In this document: positions 18,793 to 29,900 of the stretch, piece after piece
How the letters are laid out: each line of letters starts with the position of its first letter
Numbering within the stretch: the stretch's first letter is position 1
Assembly: GCA_016719895.1 (NCBI GenBank)
Contig: JADJYG010000021.1
Location: 22,208 to 86,207, forward strand
Direction: 5' to 3'
Length of the DNA: 64,000 bases
DNA from: Saprospirales bacterium
Lineage (GTDB): Bacteria > Bacteroidota > Bacteroidia > Chitinophagales > Saprospiraceae
Translations under genes and position numbers: made by a program
Notes under the pieces: generated by a model
The model's database searches: none
Told to the model about the DNA's origin: nothing
Seen by the model: only the letters and a program-made list of their open reading frames with translations

Positions 18793-21304
18793 TTATCGTT
18801 GAACGGCAAATTTCAGGACTTCTTGCCCTTCCGGCGTGCGTACCACCGCCTGGTAAAGACCCACAGGCCAATGCCGCAACAGCACGGCTGCACTCCAGTT
18901 TTCGGCGTTTTTCTCGCTGTTGAAGGCGGTCATCTGCCGGCCCTGCAAATCGAACACCTGCACCCACACAGGCCCGCGGTACGGCGACGCCAGTTGGATG
19001 TGCGTTTCGTCCGATGCCGGGTTCGGCGCCAGGGCGAGCGCTCCCACCAGGTCCGGTTCGCCAGCCGCCACGGTTACGCGTTTTACTTTGACCACCCAGG
19101 CGTCCTGCAGCGCGGTACCGGGGTCGATGGTAGCGCAAAAAATGATATTGCCGTCGGCGGCCAGGTCGGCATTCCCGCTAACGGGGCGGGTGGCATCGTT
19201 GCCGAAGCCCTGGTGGGCCAGCGGGTTGCCGGCAGCATCCAGCCAGCTGACGCTGACGCGCTGGCGGAAAAAAGCGCTGATCAGGTCAACGTTGGCGGGC
19301 GGTTCCAGAAAAACGCCGGTCATGCACACGCCGCCGCCCGGGGTGGGCAGGGCCGTTGTAGCGAACCAAAAGCTGTTGGCGCCCTTGTTGAATGTTTTGT
19401 GCCAGAACAGGGCGCCGTCGGTTGCACTGGCCTTGAGGGCCAGGGCATCTATTTGCGTCTCGCTCGCGTTGCCGGCGGCGCCCACTGCCGCCAGATAACC
19501 GTCCGACGTTTGGGTAATGGAATACAGTATGCCAACCGCCGAAACGGAGTAGGTTTGTTCCCATTGCAGGTTGCCGGCTGCATCTACGCCGAACACCCAG
19601 GGTTTGCCATTTTTAACACCCGCACAGGCGAAATTGCCGCCGGCAAGCGGCGTCACATCGTTGAGCTGCGTACCGTCGTATTCTTTTGCCCACAGGACAT
19701 TGCCATTCGGAGCCACCCGGACCAGGCTGGGGATAAATTCATCCTCTTCGAGGGTAATGCAGGCGATAAAACCGCCGTCGGCCAGGGGATAGGCGCGAAA
19801 GGACTCGGCATAGTATCCCGAGGTAGCGATGATTTTGTCGAAGAGCAGGACTCCGGCGGGCGATATTTTCAGGAGGTGGTACTCGGGGTCGGAAAAACTC
19901 GACGCGGCCAGCACGATAGCGTTGCCGGCGGCATCCACCTTCACCGAGCCGAGGCGCGCGTTGTTAAACACGCCGGTACCGATGGAGTACAGTTTCTCCC
20001 ACAGCACGGCCCCCTGCGGATCCGCCTTCAGCACCCAGACGGCGGCGTCGCCGAGGGTATCCAGGCGGGTGCCCACGAGCACAAAGCCGCCGTCGGTCGT
20101 GCCGGCAACCGCGTCGCCGGTTTCGTCTTCGTTCGGCGCGAAGTTGCCGAACGATTGCTGCCAAAGGAGCGCCGGCGTGCCTGCAACGCTTATTCGTGCA
20201 GCGGAATACGTATCCTGGTCGCCGGGAGCGTTTCCGTACAAGTACACCCGCTGAGCGCCCGGCATAAGGTACCGGATATCGAAGGAGGGAGCCAGCGGAA
20301 AGAACAAAACGCCCACCGAATCCAGCGTTGCGCCATCGGCGGACAGTTCTTTATAAACATAAGGAAAAGAATGGGACACCACGCCGATCGTACCGTTTGC
20401 ATAGGGCTGCACGGCAGCGCCCCTCGGTGTAGGTGGAGCGCAGGCGTTTGCTCCACAGCACCGCCGCGTTGCCATTGGCCCGATGTACGAGGTGGGCGCC
20501 GGCTTCTGTCTGCAGGCAGAACAAAACGCCCGTGCTCGTGGCTTTGAGGTCGAAAAGGTCTGTGATATTCGAGCCGGTGTAAATGCTCATGCTACCCACC
20601 GACCCCGACCATTGCTGGGCATATGCGGCATTGTATTTTATTGCCCGGACGGAGGTTTGGGAGAAAAAGTCAAAGCCGGCAAATACTACTGCGGCATATC
20701 CGCCGTCGCTCGTTGCGGTGGCTTTGATGTCCACCACTTCGTTGTCGGCGGCGAAACTGGCGGAATGCACGAGGTTACCGGCCGGATCGAAAACAGCCTG
20801 AAAATGGGCGGCCGAATTATCAGGCATGGTGGTGGACCCCAGCACGGCTATTTGTCCGCCGGCAAGCCGGCAAATAGCCAGGCCGATGTCTGTTGCCTGG
20901 TTTCCGTATGTTTTGTGCCACAGGTAGTTGCCGTTTTCGTCCGTGCGCAGCAACAAGGCATCGTAGCTGCCGTCGGCCGGGTTGAGCACGGCGCCGGTAG
21001 CCCAATAGCCGCCGCCGTCGGCGGAAACAACCCCGGCTGCGGCGCCGGAAGCGAGCTGGCCGTACTCCTGCCGCCAAACTTCGACGCCGCTGGTGTCCAG
21101 TTTCTGGAGAAAGAACTGGAGCGTATGGCCTTGTTCGGTATTGCCGTACAGCACCATGCCGCCATCCGGGGCAAGCGCCGCTCCGCCCGTGTACTCGAAG
21201 TTGTCGGTATTGATTCCGTAGCGCCGCTCAAACAGGATTTGGGCTTGCAGGGAAATGGTCAGAAAAAAGACCAGGATCGGCAGAAAGCGTTTTGGCTGGA
21301 ACAT
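18793..21304 (-). pseudogene. T9SS cargo protein interrupted by a 1-nt frameshift
   Basis: Two frames make one protein of about 836 aa. The N-terminal part (from 21304; signal peptide ending ISLQAQ) reads WSKRLRSTYTEG, and the sequence then resumes in the next frame as AAVQPYANGTIG and runs to 18793. Removing one base from the run of four C at 20420-20423 restores the frame. The protein is a chain of kelch/PQQ-like blades (ALAPDGGMVLYGNT, GGFVLVGTRLDT, LWQQSFGNFA) closing with a T9SS sorting domain (LAPNPASDETHIQL). Both halves look well conserved, so either an assembly indel or a very recent mutation is likely. Terminated by the hairpin at 18719. Confidence 0.85.
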
Positions 21305-21373
21305 TTGATTTTAGTTTGGTGAAGCGATTTGAGTGTGCAAGGCATTTTCGGGGAATCGGTTTTTCCCGCAGAA

Positions 21374-21435
21374 CCCGCAGATTTCCGCAGAAATGAACAC
21401 GAAAACCTACTCTATATTCTGCGGAAATCTGCGGG
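21374..21435. repeat. 19-bp perfect inverted repeat between tandem T9SS genes
   Basis: Arms cccgcagatttccgcagaa (21374-21392) and its exact complement (21417-21435) surround a 24-nt spacer. It lies between the stop of the 757-aa gene (21458) and the start of the next gene (21304). It may act as a terminator or RNA-processing hairpin, or be a dispersed palindromic element; there is no adjacent T run. Confidence 0.8.
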
Positions 21436-21457
21436 AAAATACGACGCTACGCACTCC

Positions 21458-23731
21458 CTACAAGACCATCCAGCGCAGGGTTTTAACAGCGCCGCTGCGC
21501 CGGTTTTGTACCGCCACCAAATAAGCGCCGGGGTTCAGGTTTTGCGGCAGCAAACACGTTGCACCGGAAAGGGCCGTTTGTACCCACAGTTCCCGCCCGG
21601 CAGCGTCAAAAACACGCACGTCCAGCGCGCTGCCGTCTGCAGCACTTCCCGCTACGCGAAGCACAGCACGGGCATCCTGCCCGCTTGGGTTAGGTGCGAT
21701 GCTGGCCGATATTGCTGCATCAGCGGCTGTTTCCGTACTAACCAACACCCCCACGGTGAACGTAAACACCGATGAACACCCCAGCTGATCGGTCACGGTC
21801 AGCGAATACATCCCCGGCGCCAGGTGGCTCAGGGCCGGCGTTTGCGCACCCGTATTCCAGGCATAGGCATACGGCTGGATACCACCAGGGGCGGCTGCGA
21901 CGGTAATCGACCCGTCTGCGGCGCCAGCGGAACTGGCGTTTTGAACTGTGGACGTGACGTCGGGTTTGGACACCCAAACCACTCGGGCAAACACCACTGT
22001 GTCAATGGCCGGCAATTGTACCGTGGAAAACGTGATCGACAGCGGCGTGTCGGGGTCCTCCGGGTTGGTTACGCTCATCGTGCCACCCGGCGTATTGCCG
22101 GGTATGTCGAACGCGCCGAAAAAATCGTCGGGCGGAAACGCGTCAGAGTCCCACACCTCCAGCACATAGATTTTCGAGCCGCGCAGGCGGTAGCTCACCG
22201 GCAACTGCGTGGGCGGGTAGTCCTCAATCGGCTGCGAAACGTACACGACCTGGCCCGTTTGGTCCCTGATCCGGATGTACGGATCGGGCTTGTTGTCGCA
22301 AAAGGCGCACTCATTCCAGATTTCCGGCAAGCTGTTGACGCTGAAATAGTCGATCAAAAAATCCGAATTGCCTGCCACGGGGACAACGGCCCGGAGTTCG
22401 ATCGTGTGCTGGCCGCCTGTGGCAATCGCGAGCGGGCCGGGGTCTGCTGCGGTGGAGAACAAAACGCTGTCGAGCCGCCAGGCATAGGCGGTAGCGCCGG
22501 CCACTTGGTTGGTCAGGGTGAAAACTGCCGGCGCACAGGCCGTATCCGGGGTGATTTTAAAAGGTTCGGCGGCGAATTTGTTGACGGAAAAGAAAAACGA
22601 TTGCAGTTCCGGCGTCACATACCCGCCGACGGCAAACTCCGAACCCTCGGCATTCAACGCGACGGCGGCCGTGGCGAGCTGATCGCCCGACAGGTATGCC
22701 GGCGGGATACTTACCTGGCCCACCACCTGTTTGGTGGCGGGGTCGATGCGGTACAGGAACGACTGTTTCGTCGGTGTCCCGAAAGCATTGGGGACCGGGA
22801 TGTGGGCGAGCGCCAGCAATTTTCCATCTGGCGCGGACCGCAGTTTCAGCCCTTCCTTGTCCACGCCGGGGCGGTCAGTAATAGACACCGTGCTCTGGTA
22901 TGCGCCGTCTGACAGGCCATAGCTGTTGACCTGCCAGGTCTTGGCGCCGCTCGACACGAAAGCGGAAGCATAGAGCGTGTTGTTGTGGTAGGCGAGGTCG
23001 TACCAACGGTGGTCGGGCATGACCGGCGACCGGTTTTTCCAGACCACGTCGCCTCCGGCCGTGAAGCGGTACATGGTGAGCGAATCGCCGAAGGGGTGCT
23101 CCAGGTAAGCGGCGAACCCGTCGACAGTGTGGGTGAAACCGATGATCCTTTCGAAGCCGCAGTTGTCGCAGCTGTGATAAATTTTTCGCCAGAGGGTGTC
23201 CAGGTTGGGTTTGAGCCGGAGCAGTGTCAGGTCCTCGAAGTTCCAGCCGGAGTTATCCGCGGTGGCCGCCAGAACCACGGCATCGCCGACGCGGGCCAGG
23301 CGGGGGTCGAAAATGCCCTTCTGCGGAGCCAGGCCGTCATAGATTTTGGACTGGAGCACTTGCAGATCCGGGCTGGTTCTGACGACAAACACTTTTCGAA
23401 GCGTATCGCCGGGCAGGCAGTGATGGCATTCTCCGGCAGCCAGCAGGTTGCCGTCGGCGTCGGTCAGCACCTGGCTGATCGACGAAGTGCCGGCGATCAG
23501 GCCTTCCAGGCTAAGAAACTCGAGGAGCGCCCCGCTGTGGTCCACCGTCATCAGGTAGCCGCGGTCCGCCCAGTCGCCGGCCAGGACCAAGGTGGAGTCC
23601 GGCAGTTTTTCGATAGCCTGGCAGCGGTTGTTCTGGCTGGCGTTGCCGAATAATTTCTGGTACGTTTCCTGGAGGCAGGCATTGGCGGCGGGGAAAACAA
23701 ACAAGGCGCAGGTCAGAAATAGTGTTTTCAT
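21458..23731 (-). CDS. T9SS cargo protein with PKD/Ig-like, C2-like and SprB repeat modules
   Basis: A 757-aa exported protein. A signal peptide (1-18, ending PAANA) is followed by about 380 residues of beta-propeller-like repeats (VLAGDWADRGYL, NLLAAGECHHC), an Ig/PKD-like module (TPDTACAPAVFTLTNQ), a C2-like segment (DPYIRIRDQTGQVVYVS, WDSDAFPPDDFFGAF), one SprB-type repeat (GSITVAAAPGGIQPYAYAW with LAPGMYSLTVTD), and a C-terminal T9SS sorting domain (IAPNPSGQDARAVL). SprB-type repeats are known from gliding and adhesion proteins of Bacteroidota, so a surface-adhesin role is plausible. It is tandem with the frameshifted T9SS gene downstream, separated by the 19-bp inverted repeat. Confidence 0.87.
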   Translation of the reverse strand: MKTLFLTCALFVFPAANACLQETYQKLFGNASQNNRCQAIEKLPDSTLVLAGDWADRGYLMTVDHSGALLEFLSLEGLIAGTSSISQVLTDADGNLLAAGECHHCLPGDTLRKVFVVRTSPDLQVLQSKIYDGLAPQKGIFDPRLARVGDAVVLAATADNSGWNFEDLTLLRLKPNLDTLWRKIYHSCDNCGFERIIGFTHTVDGFAAYLEHPFGDSLTMYRFTAGGDVVWKNRSPVMPDHRWYDLAYHNNTLYASAFVSSGAKTWQVNSYGLSDGAYQSTVSITDRPGVDKEGLKLRSAPDGKLLALAHIPVPNAFGTPTKQSFLYRIDPATKQVVGQVSIPPAYLSGDQLATAAVALNAEGSEFAVGGYVTPELQSFFFSVNKFAAEPFKITPDTACAPAVFTLTNQVAGATAYAWRLDSVLFSTAADPGPLAIATGGQHTIELRAVVPVAGNSDFLIDYFSVNSLPEIWNECAFCDNKPDPYIRIRDQTGQVVYVSQPIEDYPPTQLPVSYRLRGSKIYVLEVWDSDAFPPDDFFGAFDIPGNTPGGTMSVTNPEDPDTPLSITFSTVQLPAIDTVVFARVVWVSKPDVTSTVQNASSAGAADGSITVAAAPGGIQPYAYAWNTGAQTPALSHLAPGMYSLTVTDQLGCSSVFTFTVGVLVSTETAADAAISASIAPNPSGQDARAVLRVAGSAADGSALDVRVFDAAGRELWVQTALSGATCLLPQNLNPGAYLVAVQNRRSGAVKTLRWMVL

Positions 23732-24045
23732 CCTTTTTCATTTTGGTTAAGAAAGACAGTTTGCCCGGGGCTGGCTGCAAATGTCGGCGGGCGCCGCTGC
23801 CGGCTCTACCCCGAAAACCCGGATTTTCGCATTTACCGGAAACCGGCTACCGACTGGAAAATTTGCGCAGCGCATACCGGAAAGTGGGTAAATTTATCCC
23901 ATAGACCCGAGAGTTGCAAGTTCTATACAGGTAGCTATCCGGCAACTTGCCGCCAAATCCCTAACAGCGCCTCTAAAATCGGCAAATTTGTAGTAATCTT
24001 GCACAGGCTTATTTGCCGCCCTGTACGTACTAAATCAAATGACTC
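23732..24045. other. 314-bp intergenic region
   Basis: A divergent spacer between a T9SS gene and the gene at 24046. A near-consensus -7 box (TAATCTTG) lies about 45 nt before 24046. No gene or clear element seen. Confidence 0.4.
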
Positions 24046-24907
24046 ATGTTTACACCTGAACTTACCGCCCCGATCGGTATCAACCAACAGACTGCCTGGG
24101 CCGAACAATTTCGCAGCGCAGTTGCCTCAGCCGGTTCCGCAAGCCCCTCAACATTGGACCAGGCCCTCGCCGCTGGCCCTCGCCGCCTGGGCGCGGGGAA
24201 GCGCCGGACTTGCCGCCGACGTCGCGTACCGGGCTTCCGAACGGTATTGTATCCGGCAGTCCCAACTATGGCAAATATATGCCGCCATCGAAGACCGGGG
24301 CCTGGGAGCTGCGATCAGCCGCACTATTTTCAACCGCGCGCGCGACGTGGTGGATGAAACGCCGTTGGCAGCACAACCCGCCGACCGGAGTTTTCTGGAG
24401 GGCGAGAACGTGATCCGCAAAACCCTGGAACACCTGCGCGTGGTAGCGGCGTTTTATGCCGGAGCACTGCAAGCCGGCGGCGGCCAGGAAAACATCGCCG
24501 GCCCACTGCCGCCTTCCAACGGCTTCCAGGTACTGACCGCCCTGGAAGCCACCGCCAACCCGCTCCAGGCCGACGCCCTGTTCCGGCGTTTCATCGCCGA
24601 CAACCAGTATGTGCGCGGCATTTTACTGGGCGACGATGCCACCCCGCTGGCCGGTATTCTGGACGATTGCTTGTTCGATTCCGGCCAGGCCATCGACTCG
24701 GGCCGGGGCCTTTGGGTGAAAAGCCATGCGCTGCTGCGCGCGCAGATTTCAACCTGGCTGGGGGTGCATATCCCGCACGATTATGCCCAATTGCGCGGTG
24801 TATTCGTGTCGCCGCTTGGAAAACCCACCGGCGTTTTGACCAAAACCGAACCCTTCAATTTCACTACGGTGAGCCTGAAAATCGTTCAGGCTGCCCAAGC
24901 CGGCTGA
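24046..24907 (+). pseudogene. Unknown protein, 1-nt frameshift near its 5' end
   Basis: From the ATG at 24046 the frame reads MFTPELTAPIGINQQTAWAE to about STLDQALA (24046-24171). Good protein then continues in the next frame (LAAWARGSAGLAADVAY, FNRARDVVDETPLA, LHHPHDYAQLRG-type region) to 24907. Deleting one base near 24172-24175 joins them into about 286 aa. No signal peptide or transmembrane segment; mixed alpha-helical composition. I do not recognise the family. It lies 70 nt upstream of another unknown gene (24978), so the two may form an operon. Whether the indel is real or an artefact is undetermined. Confidence 0.55.
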
Positions 24908-24977
24908 GCGCCTGTTGGGGAAAGCCTCTTCTTAATTGTTATTTTTTTTTGCGAAATACAATTTCGCACCGCCGCTT

Positions 24978-26753
24978 ATGAAAAACTTCCAGCGTTTCGC
25001 CACGCGTATAGCTTCCCTGCTCCTGGCCTGCACCGGTATGGTTGCCCAGGGCCCCGTCCTCCATATCAGCGAGCTGCCCCGCACGCAGCGCGATACCATG
25101 GAGCTGCCCCCGGGCGGCCTGCCTATTGTGGACATTAACAGCCAACTGGCCATCCGCCCCGATCCGGCGGCCATACAGGCGGCGGGCCGCGCCCGGTTCC
25201 CACAGTTTTTTCAGGATGAAAGATTGGAAGGGAAGGCTGCGCAAATCCAACAGGCCCTGGCTAACCAGGACCGCATCCTGTCGCTCACCAAACAGATGCT
25301 GGAGGGTTTGGATGTAAAAAAAGACCTGCTGAAAGAACTGGAAATCTATTTGCAAAACCTGGCGTCCGATTCGGTGCTGTCGGAGGATTTTAACCGCTAC
25401 ACCGGCGAATATTTTCAGCAATTCCGGACGGCGCCGCGCGAACAACGGCCCGACCGGTTTTTGTACAGTATCGAGCGGTTCAACGAACAACTGGAAAAGA
25501 TATCCTCCACCCTGAACGTGGTCCGGCAAAACAGCCAGCTCCAGTTCAGCGTGGCGGCCTGGCGGCGCGACGCCAGCGGCGGTACGCGTATTCACGTGGA
25601 AAATTTCGACCGGTTCGAAAACGGCGCTTTCTTTTCCGTGCCGCGCTGGGTGACCACGCTCTCGGAGAACGACCGCGAACAATTGGACAACTTCCGGCAG
25701 CTCGCCCAGGGCCTGAACGAAGATGCCAACCAGGTGTTACAGGCGTATAAAGAACAAGTGTTGCAGGCATTCCCGTCCATCCAATGCGTGCAAACGATCC
25801 GCTCCGAACTGGACAGCGCCATCCAGTCGGCCGCTACCGATTTGCGCACGGTGCTCGAACAGTTTGAAAGCGGCGCCACCGAACAGATCATCCCCGTTTT
25901 CACTTCCCTGCGCGGCGAATTGCGCAATTGGACGCCTACGCAAACGCCCGACTGGAAAGGCCGCCTGCTCGATGCGCTTTCCAGGGCAGATGCCCTTTCC
26001 AGTAGCCTGCAGGCTGCTGTGGGCGACTCGCTCCTGCGCGGCAACCAGCATTTGGCCAATGTAAACCGCTGCCTGCAGCAGACCCTGACCGATATGCAAC
26101 GCCTGCAGGGCCTGGTACAAAAATTTCCGTACACCTATTTGCACAAGTTGCAGCTGAATTCGGAGGACCTGGCCGAAGAAATCCTGGCCTTTGGCCTGAA
26201 TGACATTCCACCCGTGGGTTTGATCGACCTGGAATACACCGGCCAGCGGCAGGTAGGCGATGAAATTTTGATCAAAGCCGTATTCCGCTTGCCCAATGAT
26301 TCCACCGAAAACAAGAACACTGGGCACCCCATCGAGGCGCGACGGATCAAAATGGTGCTGATCGGGGCGCACTCGACGACCAAAGTCGGCCTGATCATGG
26401 CCAACCCCTACACGCTGGAGGCAGTGCCCGGGCAGGCGGAACCGCCGAAGTTTCGCTTCGCGCCGTCGGCAGCCCTGTTGCTCAAATTCGGCAGCCGCAG
26501 ATCACATTTTTACAACAATTTCCTCGACCCCGGCATCGGGCTCAACTCGGCGGCGCCCGACTTCGACCTCGACGGCACGCCGGAATTTTCGGCCGGTATC
26601 ATGGCCACTATTTTCCGCGATATCCTGAGCGTCGGGTGGAACTGGAATTTCGGCCTCGACCGGCCCAATTATTTTATCGGCATCCATTTGCCGTTCAACT
26701 TGCCCGGCGTGCCGGTGAATACCATTCAGAGCAATCCGCTGCCGGAGGAATGA
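24978..26753 (+). CDS. Exported coiled-coil protein of unknown function
   Basis: A 591-aa protein. I chose the ATG at 24978 because it gives a signal peptide (MKNFQRFATRIASLLLACTG, cleavage near MVAQ); the frame extends a little upstream. Residues about 75-400 are rich in Gln, Leu, Glu and Asp with heptad-like helices. The last about 170 residues (GLIDLEYTGQRQVGDEILI to FIGIHLPFNLPG) look beta-rich, with aromatic, alternating strands of outer-membrane-barrel type. A periplasmic coiled coil linked to an outer-membrane-like domain is the simplest reading. It probably follows the frameshifted gene at 24046 in one transcript. No family recognised. Confidence 0.6.
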   Translation: MKNFQRFATRIASLLLACTGMVAQGPVLHISELPRTQRDTMELPPGGLPIVDINSQLAIRPDPAAIQAAGRARFPQFFQDERLEGKAAQIQQALANQDRILSLTKQMLEGLDVKKDLLKELEIYLQNLASDSVLSEDFNRYTGEYFQQFRTAPREQRPDRFLYSIERFNEQLEKISSTLNVVRQNSQLQFSVAAWRRDASGGTRIHVENFDRFENGAFFSVPRWVTTLSENDREQLDNFRQLAQGLNEDANQVLQAYKEQVLQAFPSIQCVQTIRSELDSAIQSAATDLRTVLEQFESGATEQIIPVFTSLRGELRNWTPTQTPDWKGRLLDALSRADALSSSLQAAVGDSLLRGNQHLANVNRCLQQTLTDMQRLQGLVQKFPYTYLHKLQLNSEDLAEEILAFGLNDIPPVGLIDLEYTGQRQVGDEILIKAVFRLPNDSTENKNTGHPIEARRIKMVLIGAHSTTKVGLIMANPYTLEAVPGQAEPPKFRFAPSAALLLKFGSRRSHFYNNFLDPGIGLNSAAPDFDLDGTPEFSAGIMATIFRDILSVGWNWNFGLDRPNYFIGIHLPFNLPGVPVNTIQSNPLPEE

Positions 26754-26852
26754 TGGTCAGGGGGGCCGGTAGTGTGGCGTGCGGGGTGTGGAGACGGTTG
26801 GATTTTGGCTTTTGAACGCGAACTTGCCCGGACAATCCCGGTGCAAACTTTC

Positions 26853-26860
26853 TACCTTTG
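26853..26860 (+). promoter_or_regulatory. -7 element of the RND gene
   Basis: TACCTTTG, 67 nt before the ATG at 26928. The leader also carries two direct copies of gccacgctact just before the start codon. Confidence 0.5.
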
Positions 26861-26927
26861 CCCCAGCTCCCATACCTGCCGCTGCCCAGTCCTTGCCACG
26901 CTACTGCCACGCTACTGCCACTGAAGC

Positions 26928-29900
26928 ATGAATCTGACCGCCCTATCCATCCGCCGCCCCTCGTTGATTATCGTCGTATTTGCCGTGCTGACGTTCATGG
27001 GGGTGGCGAGTTACTTCAATTTGCCCATCGAGCTGGTGCCGAAGTTTGACCCGCCGGTGATCACCATCATGACGGCCTATCCGGGCGCCTCGCCGGCTGA
27101 GGTGGAAAATGCGGTGGCCAAGCCCATCGAAGACGCCATTTCCTCGCTGGAAGGCATCGAACAGATTCAGATCGGCTCCAACGAAAATGTCTGTTTTGTG
27201 GCGGTGGAAATTGATCAGCAGACCGACATCGACAAGACGGTGCAGGAGATGCAGCGAAAGATCAACCAGATACTGCCGACCTTTCCCAAAGAAGTACGCG
27301 CGCCGGTGATCAACAAGTTCGCCTTGTCGGAGCTGCCGATTTTGCGCCTCGCCGTACGCGCCGACGTGGCCGGCTCGGAGTTTTACGACCTGGTCAGCAA
27401 CCGGGTGGTGCCGGAAATGTCTCAGGTAAAGGGGGTGGCCCAGGTGAGTATTTTGGGGGGCGACGAACGCGAGATCAAGATCAATATCAGCAGCGCCGGC
27501 CTGGAACAATACGGCTTGTCGTTGTTGCAGGTGGCCCAGGCCGTTCAAATGGCCAACCTCGATTTTCCCACCGGCAAGGTGAGCGGCAGCGAAACGCAGA
27601 TCCGGATTCGCCTGGCGGGCAAGTTTCTGACCCTCGATGATATCCGCAACCTGGTGGTGGGCAAATCCCGCTTCGGTTCCTCGATTTTTATCAAAGACAT
27701 CGCCGAGGTGCAGGATGGCACAAAGGACCCCCTGGTACTGTGCCGGGCCGGCGGTCAGCCGGTCATGGGCCTCGAAATCCGCAAGCAAAGCGATGCCAAT
27801 GCGGTGGAAATGGCCGAGCTGGTCTTGAAAAAACTGGCGCTGCTCGAGCAGAACTATGCCGGCAAGGGGCTTAAATTTCAGGTGGTGGCCAATTCCAGCA
27901 CCTTTACCAAACAGGCTACCGATGCGGTGGTGCACGATCTGTTTATTGCGGTGTTGCTGGTGGCTCTGGTCATGCTGATGTTTTTACACAGCCTGCGCAA
28001 TGCCGCTATCGTGCTCGTATCGATCCCGACATCCATTGTCAGCACCTTCGTGATGATGAACATCATGGGGTATTCGCTCAACCTGATGTCGCTGCTGGGG
28101 CTCTCCCTGGCTATCGGTATCCTGGTGGACGACGCCATCGTGGTCATTGAGAATATTTACCGGCACCTGGAGATGGGTAAGCACCGGGTGCAGGCCTCTT
28201 ACGACGGCCGGATCGAAATCGGCTTCACCGCCCTTAGTATTACGCTGGTGGACGTGGTTGTGTTTTTACCGATTATTTTCACCGTGGGCATGGTGCCGAA
28301 CTTGTTGCGGCAGTTTTGCATGACCGTGCTGGTGTCTACCCTGATGTCGTTGCTGGTGTCGTTTACGCTGGTGCCCTGGCTCACGTCTCGCCTGGGCAAG
28401 GTGCACCGGTTCAAGGGTAAAAATATAGCCGGTCGTATGGTGCTGCGCTTCGAGGTGTTTCTCGACTGGTTGTCCGACGGTTTTGTAACGGCTCTGCACT
28501 GGGCCTTGAGCAGTTGGAAAACCAAGGCCGTCACCTTGTTCACCGCCACGGCCCTCACCGTCGGCTCGGTTTTGCTGGTTACGGAGGGTTTTATAGGCAA
28601 CGCTTTTATTGATCCGGGCGAGCGCGGCGAGTTTTTGATGGAAATTCAATTGCCGAAAAACGCTTCGCTGGCGCAAACCAACGGTATCGCCAAGGAAGTG
28701 GAAGAATGGCTGCGCCGGCAACCCAATGTGGTGAATACCTTTACGACGGTGGGCACGACGGGCAAATCTTTCGGCCTGAATGCGCCCAACGTCGCCGAAA
28801 TCCTGGTTTTTTTAACCCCGTATCATAAACCGCGTTCGATCTCCACGGATGTGTTTGCCCGGAAGGCCAAGGTCAGCCTGGAGGAAAGGATCGCGGGCGT
28901 GAAAATCAGCGTGTCGGCGATCGACATTCTGGGGCTGTCGTTTGCTCCCATCGAGGTGCGCCTGAACGGCCCGGAGCTCGACAGTATCATGGCTATTTCG
29001 GAGCGGGTGCAGCAGGTGATGGCGTCGGTGCCCGGCTGCGTGGAGATCACCCCCAGCGTGGAGTCCGGCAACCCGGAGGTACAGGTGGAAGTCAACCGCC
29101 AGCGTATGGCCGACTACGGCCTGACGATGGCCCAGGTGGGCCTTTCGTTGCAAACGGCGTTTAGCGGCAACACCGATGCCCGCTTTCGCGACGGCGATTT
29201 TGAGTACCCGATCCGCATTGCGCTGGATGCCTTCGACCGGCGCAGCGCCGATGATATCCGCAACCTGTCGTTTGTCAACCCTTTGGGCAGCACGGTCTTT
29301 CTCAAACAGTTCGCCGAGGTGCGGGAAAGTTCGGCGCCCACCCGCCTCGAGCGCCGCGACCGGCTGCCGTCGGTGCAGTTTTCCGCGCAGGTGCTCGGCC
29401 GTCCGACCGGTACGGTGGCCCGCGAAGTAAAAGCCAGGCTGGATGCGCTGCCGTTGCCCACCGGCGCCGTCATCCGGTATGGCGGCGATTTGCGGCGGCA
29501 GGAGCAGGGTATCGGAAGTATGGGGTTTGCGTTGTGGACCTCGCTGGTACTTGTGTACCTGATCATGGTCGCCTTGTACGACAACTGGATATATCCCTTT
29601 GTGGTGCTGCTTTCCATTCCGCTTTCGGTGATCGGCGCGTTTTTGGCCATGGCGCTGGCGGGTCAGAACCTGACGGTATTCACGGGCCTGGGCTTGCTGA
29701 TGTTGATCGGCCTGGTGGGTAAAAACGCCATATTGGTCGTGGATTTTGCCAACCACCTCAAACAACAAGGAACGAATTTGACCACAGCCCTGCTCCAGGC
29801 CACGAAAATGCGCTTCCGGCCAGTGCTGATGACCAACATCGCCATGGTGATCGGCCTGCTGCCGCTGGCTTTGTCCACCAACGTCGGTTCGGCCTGGAAA

